This document shows, piece after piece, positions 25,701-31,743 of a DNA stretch of 32,857 nt (positions within the stretch are counted from its first letter, which is position 1; each line of letters starts with the position of its first letter). The stretch covers positions 1 through 32,857 of the forward strand of contig NZ_AODQ01000042.1 in NCBI RefSeq assembly GCF_000348925.1, written 5' to 3'. A model generated the notes under the pieces. That model saw only the letters and a list, made by a program, of their open reading frames with translations. It was not told the DNA's origin and did not search any database. A program made the position numbers and the translations under genes. This DNA is from Cesiribacter andamanensis AMV16. GTDB taxonomy: Bacteria > Bacteroidota > Bacteroidia > Cytophagales > Cyclobacteriaceae.

Positions 25701-25761
25701 GTGCCTGTAGCGAGCCGGCACACAGAAGTAAAACGAATGCAAAAACAAGTGGTAATCTCAT
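22723..25761 (-). CDS. Giant exported TPR protein
   Basis: A 1012-residue protein from ATG 25761, which gives the signal peptide MRLPLVFAFVLLLCAGSLQAQ; an in-frame TTG at 25785 is less likely. Almost the whole mature chain consists of TPR helix pairs, more than twenty by eye, for example ALERFNKLKRSNNRYSYAASYYAG, YAKAATYFKQYAGSKK, YEAAANAYIRILENYPSH and YPQAIEQLQAYLKTYPSSSN, many with the spacing seen in BamD/CpoB(YbgF)-like periplasmic proteins. The C-terminus is Gln-rich (QQQEATQQQQQ). It probably forms a long superhelical scaffold in the periplasm. Immediately downstream is the barrel gene, suggesting that the two proteins bind each other. Confidence 0.92.
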   Translation of the reverse strand: MRLPLVFAFVLLLCAGSLQAQHPALRPQGPSQFEKGLELMEKQQWAAARRAFSRFLETEQPEANDLRRAEAAYYIAYSAINLSNDDAEALTENFLLEYPYHPKAQLAYYELARFYYSNKNYNRAATYYERVNPAALTPAQRDEVDFNLAYTYFSNKDFDKALERFNKLKRSNNRYSYAASYYAGYIYFTKGEYDQAAYDLQRAEQNEAFAAQVPPLMANIYYRQGLYDKLISYAEQKGGSRKTSGSELELLTAEAYFKKEEYAKAATYFKQYAGSKKLDGPLAYRLGFSQYKSGQPKEAIENFKGVANQQDSLGQYAAYYLGQLYLDQNNDPFAQTAFQRASSLNFDPKIKEESLFKLAKLQFKQQNYDAAALALRQFIEQYPKTGYRQEATELLSEALLKNQNYEQAIAYIEQLENKNPRIRKAYQEVTFLHGAELFNTGKFFNAVQNFEKSLKFPEDQETTVKANFWSAEAYSIGQKWDESKNFYAAVFRQASPDSDLHLRSRYGIGYAYYNSKQYDRSQVHFKEFVDRAGAKNPFYHDALLRLGDSYYATKNYNAALDAYQRAQKENTPEKDYALFQTGLVNGLLDKNAEAMQAWNTLTRDFPNSQYVDDAQFNKAELQFSQGRYTEALQLFNQFVQQHANSPFVPYAYRSIGLSHYNLKNYEAAANAYIRILENYPSHTIANGVLMGLQEVLNLQGRPEEFNRYLALYRKANPADQALETVEFESAKNMYFSQKYPQAIEQLQAYLKTYPSSSNAPEARFYLAEAFYRSNRTQEALAQYQTLAKSGPANLQTRSLERLAEISYRSGDYLTATRNYRRLERLAGNRRQQIDAWAGLMDTYYRRQQYDSTMYYANQLTNQSGAAANLMSKALLLKGKVALARKNYSEATTFLRQTVDLAKDENAAEAYYLIAYVQHLQEQYKESVETLFGYNAQFSAFKFWLGKSFILIAENYLKMGEIFQAKETLRSIIENATEPAIVEEAKKRLNEIQQQEATQQQQQAPANSQLDQN

Positions 25762-26072
25762 GCCTACGCTATGTGCAGATGTCAACGTTGGGATAAAGGC
25801 TTAATTGTAAAATCGGGGAAGATCCTGGTGCATGTCAGGAGAAAGGGTACTGAACCCTGATGCAATCTTTGTATTTTATATGGAACTTACAAGCACCAAC
25901 AGGCCTGTAATCGCATATTTCCGCGGGCCTTCTGCTCATGTAGCAGTGCCGGTAAAAATAGGTAACTAACCCAAAATGAGTTTGTTGCAAAATGCTACCT
26001 AAACCTCTTCTTTCAGCAACAAATTTTATCCACAATGGCTCAGATCTTGCACTGATTTAATACTATTTTAAT
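25762..26072. other. Intergenic stretch without a convincing gene
   Basis: This stretch separates the giant TPR gene from the terminator of the PD40-OmpA gene. It should hold the promoter of the TPR-barrel unit, but I find no good TTG-N20-TAnnTTTG match on the minus strand. A 66-codon minus-strand frame (25835-26035) and a 45-codon plus-strand frame (25832-25969) overlap each other and have no support. Confidence 0.5.
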
Positions 26073-26106
26073 AAAAAAATCCGGAACCACAGGCCCCGGA
26101 CTTTTT
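26073..26106 (-). terminator. Rho-independent terminator of the PD40-OmpA gene
   Basis: In minus-strand RNA, CCGGGGCC and GGUUCCGG form an 8-bp stem (two G-U pairs) around UGU, extended by an outer AAAAAGU/AUUUUUU stem into a run of U. It starts 31 bases after the stop codon at 26138. Confidence 0.85.
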
Positions 26107-26137
26107 GCGTATATCCTCTTAACACCAAAAACGTTTA

Positions 26138-27646
26138 TCAGGGAGCTTCCTGCACCAGGATGCGGAAGTCTACTCGTCTGTTCAATTCCCGGCCTTCCCG
26201 GTCGTCGTCATTCGTTGCCAGGGGTTCGTCTTCGCCCAGGTAGTGGAGCTGCAGGCGTTCTGCCGCAATGCCTTTCTCTATGAGGAACTGGCGTACCGAC
26301 TGAGCCCGCTTCTGGCTGATGCGCAGGTTGCCCTGGCGGCTGCCTGTTTCGTCGGCATGGCCTACTACCTTGATGACAACAGAGGGGTTTTGCACCATCA
26401 GGTCATAGACCTGCTGCAGGTACACCTCATAGGCGCCCTTTTTCAGCACAGTCTGGTTAAAATCAAAATAAATGTTCCGCAGGATCTTGTATTCGCGCTG
26501 ATCAGTGCCCTGTGCCGCTACAGCCCGCAGGGGTAATACCGTATACAAGCCCTGTGCATTGCGTGCAGGTATGGGCCGGTCTGCAGGTACTGTGACAGCT
26601 GTCTCTGCTGTGGCAGCCTCGTCGGAGCTGTTGGGTGGTTGTTGTGGGGAAGTGTGTTGCTGGCCCTGTTGCGGAATGCCGGGGAGTTTTATGCCCGTTA
26701 CATCCACTTCTCTCATCTGCTGATCGGGCATGGTAATGGCAATCTGGGGGGCGTATTGACGCACATCGGGATAAATAGGGGCAGCATAGATATCGCGCTT
26801 ATCGGATCCGGGCCGGTAGGAAACAAAGTAAATGGTGCTCATGTCATCGGTAATGGAGCAATAAGTTTCTTCTCCGCTGGAGTTAATGTGCCCCTCTAAG
26901 GCTACCGGTTCGGTCCAGTTGGTCCAGGTATCATCCAGCCGGAAGGAATAATAGATATCAGCACCCCCCCGGCCCTGGTGTCCGTAGCTGCTAAAAAAGA
27001 GCGTTTGTCCATCAGACGCCAGAAAAGGGGCAAAATCCGATTTACTGGTATTAATGGTCTTGCCCAGGTTTCTGGGTTTGCTCCAGTTGCCATCTGCTTT
27101 TCTAAAGCTGATAAAGATATCCTGTTCTCCATGGCTATCATCGCGGGCGATGGCCATAAAGAGTACATTTTCCCGGTAGGATTGAAAGAAGTCTACGTAT
27201 TCGCTGGCATTGTAATAGCCTTCTATGTCAACTTCTTCGGGTTCGCTCCAGGCATTGCCCAGTTTGCGAAAGTACACAAATGGACCCTGTACCTCGCGGT
27301 AGGTATTAACGATGAGCAGCTCCTGTCCATCGGGGCTCACCGAAAAGATGCTGTTGACAAATTTGTTGTTGATGGGAGCACCCAGATTGCGGGGCGTACC
27401 CCAGCTGTCGCCCTCCTTTTGCACCACATAGACATCCTGCAGATCCCGCAGGCCCCGTACATTGTCGGGGTGCTGCTCCCGGCCAAAGTAGAGCGTATTT
27501 CCATCGCCGCTGATGAGCGGACGCAACTCACTGTGCGGGGAGTTGATCTGTTTGGGAAGCTCGGTTCGTTGCTCCTTCTGCGCATAGACCCCCGAGATGG
27601 TGGCAGAAACAACAACAAAAGTGAGTGAGAGGAAACGCTTGAACAT
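26138..27646 (-). CDS. PD40 beta-propeller plus OmpA-domain protein (TolB/Pal-like fusion)
   Basis: A 502-residue protein from ATG 27646, which yields the signal peptide MFKRFLSLTFVVVSATISGVYAQ; an in-frame ATG at 27667 would add seven residues. Residues from about 30 to 285 contain WD40-like PD40 repeats (ELRPLISGDGNTLYFGRE, FVNSIFSVSPDGQELLIV, KSDFAPFLASDGQTLFFSS, ETYCSITDDMSTIYFVSYRPG). A Pro/Gln/Ala-rich linker follows, then the last 115 or so residues are an OmpA_C peptidoglycan-binding domain (IYFDFNQTVLKKGAYEVYL, VVGHADETGSRQGNLRISQKRAQSV, NRRVDF). The order is TolB-like propeller plus Pal-like anchor in one chain. No lipobox is seen, unlike Pal. PorE-like and other PD40/OmpA proteins of Bacteroidota are alternatives. 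It is a single-gene unit with its own terminator. Confidence 0.92.
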   Translation of the reverse strand: MFKRFLSLTFVVVSATISGVYAQKEQRTELPKQINSPHSELRPLISGDGNTLYFGREQHPDNVRGLRDLQDVYVVQKEGDSWGTPRNLGAPINNKFVNSIFSVSPDGQELLIVNTYREVQGPFVYFRKLGNAWSEPEEVDIEGYYNASEYVDFFQSYRENVLFMAIARDDSHGEQDIFISFRKADGNWSKPRNLGKTINTSKSDFAPFLASDGQTLFFSSYGHQGRGGADIYYSFRLDDTWTNWTEPVALEGHINSSGEETYCSITDDMSTIYFVSYRPGSDKRDIYAAPIYPDVRQYAPQIAITMPDQQMREVDVTGIKLPGIPQQGQQHTSPQQPPNSSDEAATAETAVTVPADRPIPARNAQGLYTVLPLRAVAAQGTDQREYKILRNIYFDFNQTVLKKGAYEVYLQQVYDLMVQNPSVVIKVVGHADETGSRQGNLRISQKRAQSVRQFLIEKGIAAERLQLHYLGEDEPLATNDDDREGRELNRRVDFRILVQEAP

Positions 27647-27882
27647 AGCTGAGTAGCTTAATCCCATGCTTTAAATGACTGGCACTAAATTATTGTATTT
27701 CAAAATATAATGACAAGTACACGTAAGTTTATTTACATTAATTATGGGTTTTGCTACAAGCCGGAATGTGTCTGTTCAAGCCAAACATTTTTTGATGCGC
27801 ATGCTTCTACACCTAAGGCATAACCGCAGGCTGCTGTACTGCCACTTACCTAGTATCGCTTAACGGATTAACCCAGGCAACC

Positions 27883-28872
27883 ATGGGCAAGTATGTTTAT
27901 AATTCCATACTGCCATTTGTGCGTACCAACTTCAATGGCAACCGCTTAGTAGGAGATCGCTTTACCAACTACCCCTATCCGGATCCTGCGCCTGAGCTGA
28001 AAACAGTGCTGAAATGGAAGCTTTCTGCCAATCCTCAACGGAACGAAAAGAAGCAGGACCGGTTTGCACTGAGGGCGCAGTTTCTGCCCGGGCTGCCGGA
28101 TACGCCGGGTGATTTTCTTATCTGGCTGGGACACGCTTCTTTTTTTATCCGGATGTCAGGGGTGCAGCTGCTGATCGACCCCCTTGTGGGCAGTCTTCCT
28201 CTGATAGGACGAAAAGTTCCATTTCCCATAGCTCCAGCGCAGCTACAGCCCATTGACTATATCCTGATTTCCCATGCGCATCGGGATCATTATGATACAC
28301 GCTCGCTACGCAAACTCCTGAAGCATAATCCTACAGCTGAAGTACTGGGCCCTTTGCGGATCTCCCTGCTCCTGAAAAAATTAGCCTTCTCGCCCGTATG
28401 TCAGGAGGCTGGCTGGTACCAGCCCTATGCACTTAAGAAATCGCTTAAAATTGTGTTTTTACCGGCAGTCCACTGGCATCGAAGGGGGTTGTTTGATTTG
28501 AACAAAATCCTGTGGGGTAGTTTTCATATTTCAAACGGCACCTCTAGCATTTTCTTTGGAGGAGACACCGCCTACCACAAACACTTCCGGCACATTGCCG
28601 ACATCATGGGTCCGGTAGATGTAAGCCTGTTGCCCATTGGCGCTTACAAGCCCGAATACCTCATGAAGCAGGCTCATCTGAATCCGGAAGAAGCGGTTAT
28701 GGCAGCAAATCACCTTCAAAGCAAGACACTTATTCCCATGCACTACGGCACGCTGGACCTGTCGGATGAGCCCCTGGGTGAACCTCTGCGCTGGCTCCGG
28801 CAACTGGAGGCTGAAAATAAACTTGCTGCATCGCTCAGCGTTCTGCAACCTGGAGAGGTATTTTACTTATAA
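27883..28872 (+). CDS. NAPE-PLD/UlaG-like metallo-beta-lactamase-fold hydrolase
   Basis: A 329-residue cytoplasmic protein. The metal-binding HxHxDH motif is HAHRDH (His131, His133, Asp135, His136), with further ligand candidates His197/His199 (AVHWH), Asp228 (FFGGDTAYH), His265 and His287 (MHYGT). GHASFFIRMSG and SLLPIGAYKPEYLMKQAHLNPEEAV are characteristic of the N-acyl-phosphatidylethanolamine phospholipase D-like branch, so a phospholipid or acyl-amide phosphodiester is the likeliest type of substrate, but specificity cannot be read from sequence. It is divergent from the PD40-OmpA gene (236 bases between starts), in which I see no clear promoter. Confidence 0.88.
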   Translation: MGKYVYNSILPFVRTNFNGNRLVGDRFTNYPYPDPAPELKTVLKWKLSANPQRNEKKQDRFALRAQFLPGLPDTPGDFLIWLGHASFFIRMSGVQLLIDPLVGSLPLIGRKVPFPIAPAQLQPIDYILISHAHRDHYDTRSLRKLLKHNPTAEVLGPLRISLLLKKLAFSPVCQEAGWYQPYALKKSLKIVFLPAVHWHRRGLFDLNKILWGSFHISNGTSSIFFGGDTAYHKHFRHIADIMGPVDVSLLPIGAYKPEYLMKQAHLNPEEAVMAANHLQSKTLIPMHYGTLDLSDEPLGEPLRWLRQLEAENKLAASLSVLQPGEVFYL

Positions 28873-28947
28873 AACCAGTCCAAAGCTTATACCAAGAAGC
28901 ACTTATTTAACCTTACAACATTTAAGTAAATGCTCCTTTAGGATGTA

Positions 28948-29160
28948 GTGCAGTATCCTGAATCAGTGAGCCGCTGGCAACCCCCTGAAAAATAATAGCT
29001 GTTATGTACTGCAGCCCCTAGTCCAGGGCTGTACTGGAGAAGCCTATCTCGGTAAGGTAATACAAGTCCGAAGGGTAAAGGGAGGCAAATGCTGTAGCGC
29101 ATCGGGTCAGGCGAGAACCGACCAGCTAGTGTAGGAACTGGAGGAGAACCTAAGTAACAT
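28948..29160 (+). ncRNA. Structured RNA resembling domain I of a group II intron (fragment)
   Basis: The plus strand is rich in purine-heavy RNA-like motifs: GTGAGCCGCTGGCAACCCCC, GGTAAGGTAATACAAG followed by TCCGAAGGGTAAAGGGAGG, GGTCAGGCGAGAACCGACC and GGAGGAGAACCTAAGTAAC. From memory these resemble the 5' domain I of bacterial group II introns. Visible stems are CAGCCC (29012-29017) with GGGCTG (29026-29031), ATGC/GCAT near 29083-29096, and GGTC (29105-29108) with GACC (29120-29123). There is no reverse transcriptase frame and I find no domain V hairpin downstream, so it would be a truncated remnant. Another structured RNA is possible. Confidence 0.45.
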
Positions 29161-29257
29161 GCGTAGTATTATATTCCATGTGTTGATGATTCATAATAAA
29201 TGCCAATGCATAGCAATTATGCATGTTAATGAGTATTACGCATACTACTATGTTACT
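29153..29257. repeat. AT-rich inverted-repeat element with nested hairpin
   Basis: AGTAACATGCGTAGTA (29153-29168) is an imperfect inverted repeat of TACTACTATGTTACT (29243-29257). Inside is a perfect 7-bp hairpin, ATGCATA (29206-29212) with TATGCAT (29218-29224). It begins at the end of the intron-like segment. It may be a small non-autonomous element or part of a larger RNA fold. Confidence 0.55.
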
Positions 29258-29321
29258 AATAAACACCGGTATTGATGAATTGAGATGTTTGCAGTTGGGC
29301 TACTCCCATCCCGGGCAGGCG

Positions 29322-30566
29322 CTACCCCAGGTTCTGGAGAATGGCTGCAGCGGCTTTGGCGCCACTGCGCATGGCGCCGTTGATGGAGCCATTGAGCAGG
29401 TGGTCGCCGCACATGTAAATTCCCTCCTTTACCCGCAGGCTACTGGCAGCAATGTGGTGCTGCACATGGTGCTGGTCGGGCAGGGCATAGCGGATTTTAT
29501 AGGATTTAAGATAATGCCAATGCTGTACCTTTTCGCCAAAGTAGGGTTTCATTTCCTGCCGGATCTGCTTGATGATGGTATCTTTGTCAAGCTCAAGCGC
29601 CCCATTGCAGCTTACGGAGATGAGATGCTTTCCGCGGGGGGCATACTTGCGGCTTACTTCGGTAAGCACGGCCAGGTTATTTACAAAAGGGTTGGGGTCT
29701 GCATTAAGCATGATCCAGCAGCCTTTGGCAGGCGACTTGTCAGCCCAGAAATAAACATTGGTGGTGCTTTGGCAATTGTCTTTTACCTGGGGAAGGTAAT
29801 CATGCACGATGCCGCAGGCTTCGGTTGCAAGTAGGATTTTATCGGTATGAAGCTCCTGCCCATTCTCCAGTCCTACCACCCCCTTTTGTATGAATTTTAC
29901 GCGATGGTTGAGGCGGATCACTTCTGGCGGAATGGCTCTGGCCAGCTGCTTGGGGATCTCTTTCATCCCCTCTGCAGGCAGCGCTGCCCAGCCCTCGCTG
30001 AACATTTTAAAAACGAACATGAACATGCGGCTGGAGGTCTCCAGCTCCCGTTCCAGAAAAATTCCCCCAAAAAAAGGCCTGAAAAATCGCTCTATGATCT
30101 TCTCGCTAAAGCCCAGCTCTTGCAGTTTCTGCCGGGTAGTTTGCTCGGGCCCGGCAAACAGCTCGTGTACCTGCTTGTTTTCCACCTGCTGATTTAACCA
30201 CAGCACTTTCATCTTGTCGGACAAACTGCCCACGGGGGCCAGCAGGCTGGAGAGAAGCTGGGTGGGATGCCGCCGGGGGTCTGCCAGCAGGTACTGCTTC
30301 CCTCCTTTCAGCACCACCGCACCGGCCCCAAAATGCTTCAGGTCCAGTTTCTTATAGTCCAGGTATTTGTGCGCATCAGGATAGGCCGTCAGATACACCT
30401 GAAAACCTCTGTCCAGCAAATAGCCATCTACCTTGTCGGTTGCTACCCGCCCGCCAACCCGCTCGCTGGCTTCCAGTACCACTACCCGCTTGCCTGCCCG
30501 GTGCAGGTCATGGGCAGCAGTGAGGCCGGCAAGTCCCGCCCCGATCACTATTACATCGTATTGCAT
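29322..30566 (-). CDS. FAD-dependent amine oxidase/phytoene desaturase-like oxidoreductase
   Basis: A 414-residue flavoprotein. The Rossmann FAD motif is VIVIGAGLAGLTAAHDL (GxGxxG at residues 9-14), with Glu32 for the ribose and the GGR signature at 38-40 (ERVGGR). The C-terminal FAD segment is GIYMCGDHLLNGSINGAMRSGAKAAAAI. This places it in the NAD(P)-binding Rossmann/amine-oxidoreductase superfamily (protoporphyrinogen oxidase, phytoene desaturase, monoamine oxidase). The substrate is unknown and no carotenoid genes are nearby. It is divergent from the dehydrogenase gene with a 226-base gap. Confidence 0.9.
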   Translation of the reverse strand: MQYDVIVIGAGLAGLTAAHDLHRAGKRVVVLEASERVGGRVATDKVDGYLLDRGFQVYLTAYPDAHKYLDYKKLDLKHFGAGAVVLKGGKQYLLADPRRHPTQLLSSLLAPVGSLSDKMKVLWLNQQVENKQVHELFAGPEQTTRQKLQELGFSEKIIERFFRPFFGGIFLERELETSSRMFMFVFKMFSEGWAALPAEGMKEIPKQLARAIPPEVIRLNHRVKFIQKGVVGLENGQELHTDKILLATEACGIVHDYLPQVKDNCQSTTNVYFWADKSPAKGCWIMLNADPNPFVNNLAVLTEVSRKYAPRGKHLISVSCNGALELDKDTIIKQIRQEMKPYFGEKVQHWHYLKSYKIRYALPDQHHVQHHIAASSLRVKEGIYMCGDHLLNGSINGAMRSGAKAAAAILQNLG

Positions 30567-30755
30567 GCGTATTTCACCAGCTGGGTGTGTATGTAAGTAA
30601 ATAGATTTTCAGCACAAAGGTTTATCCTTACCGTGCAAAATGCAAGGGGACAGCCCGGGACATTTTCACCCCCTTGGGCAAACTACCAGGGCTCACCTGC
30701 CCCATCTCCGGCGCATAATGCCAGCGGGCAGGCTGGCTACTACGGGAAAGATTTA

Positions 30756-30763
30756 TAACTTTG
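30756..30763 (+). promoter_or_regulatory. -7 promoter element of the dehydrogenase gene
   Basis: TAACTTTG matches TAnnTTTG exactly and lies 29 bases before the ATG at 30793. The -33 position carries TGG instead of TTG, at a spacing of 19 bases. Confidence 0.55.
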
Positions 30764-30792
30764 GCTCAACCATCACTAAAAATTATTTTTTC

Positions 30793-31687
30793 ATGAAGAA
30801 CATAACCGTAATAGGCTCCGGTACCATGGGCAATGGCATTGCTCATGTGTTTGCTCAGAAAGGGTACCGGGTCTCACTGGTCGATATCCGGCAGGATGCC
30901 CTGGACCGGGCACTGGCAACCATCGGCAAGAACATGGACCGGCAGATCAGCAAAGGGCTACTGGACGAAAACGCCAAAAGAGAGAGCCTGGCCAATATCA
31001 GCACCTATACCGACTTGAAAATGGGCGTTCAGAAGGCTGATCTGGTGATTGAAGCGGCTACTGAGCAGGAGTCCATTAAGCTGGATATCTTTAGAAAGCT
31101 GGATGAACTTTGCCCGGCCGATACCATTCTTTCCAGCAATACCTCCTCTATCTCCATTACACGCATAGCAGCGGTGACCAAACGCCCGCAGCAGGTGATT
31201 GGCATGCATTTTATGAACCCGGTGCCAGTGATGAAGCTGGTAGAAGTAATACGGGGCTATGCCACCTCAGATAGCGTTACGGAGACCATTATGACCCTCT
31301 CCCGCCAGCTGGACAAAGTGCCGGTAGAAGTGAACGATTATCCAGGCTTTGTGGCCAACCGCATTCTGATGCCCATGATCAACGAGGCCATTTACAGCCT
31401 GTATGAGGGGGTAGCCGGTGTAGAAGAAATTGACACCGTCATGAAGCTGGGCATGGCGCACCCCATGGGACCTCTGCAGCTGGCCGACTTTATCGGACTG
31501 GATGTTTGCCTGTCCATCCTGAAGGTGCTGCAGGAGGGGTTTGGCAATCCAAAATATGCCCCCTGCCCCCTGCTGGTAAATATGGTTACAGCCGGACACC
31601 TGGGCACCAAGAGCGGCAGTTGGATTTTACAGCTGGAGCCAGGGCAGCAAGGAACTTACCGTTGCCGATCGATTCAGAAAAAAATAA
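30793..31687 (+). pseudogene. hbd: 3-hydroxybutyryl-CoA dehydrogenase, frameshifted near the 3' end
   Basis: From ATG 30793 the protein has the NAD motif VIGSGTMGNG (residues 7-15), ATEQESIKLDIF, SSNTSSISIT, the catalytic His139 in IGMHFMNPVPVMKLVE with Glu151, and the C-terminal domain DYPGFVANRILMPMINEA, MAHPMGPLQLADFIGLD. It should reduce acetoacetyl-CoA or oxidise 3-hydroxybutyryl-CoA. After Ser276 the frame runs on to 32178 as an unrelated tail antisense to the next gene. Dropping one T at 31620-31621 restores the expected ending GSGFYSWSQGSKELTVADRF and a stop at 31685-31687, for 297 residues. The gene is thus either recently damaged or has a base error here; only about the last 20 residues are affected. 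An upstream start at 30640 is rejected. Confidence 0.85.
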
Positions 31688-31708
31688 ATCAGATTCAATC
31701 CCATTTCC

Positions 31709-31743
31709 AAAAGCCTCCCCTGTGCCCGCAGCGGAGGCTTTTT
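31709..31743 (+). terminator. Terminator between convergent genes
   Basis: AAAAGCCTCC (31709-31718) pairs with GGAGGCTTTT (31733-31742), followed by one more T. It lies 21 bases after the restored stop of the dehydrogenase and directly before the stop of the minus-strand gene at 31744; its symmetry could let it serve both genes. Its position supports 31687 as the true gene end. Confidence 0.8.

Larger units (their letters stand above)
28873..29321. other. Gene-free structured region
   Basis: No credible protein frame lies in this 449-base gap between the hydrolase and the amine oxidase gene. It contains the intron-like RNA at 28948-29160 and the inverted-repeat element at 29153-29257 listed separately. 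Confidence 0.7.

Noticed and set aside
25832-26035. A 45-codon plus-strand frame (25832-25969) and a 66-codon minus-strand frame (25835-26035).
   Set aside because: They overlap each other, have no promoter, ribosome site or family resemblance, and lie between a gene start and a terminator.
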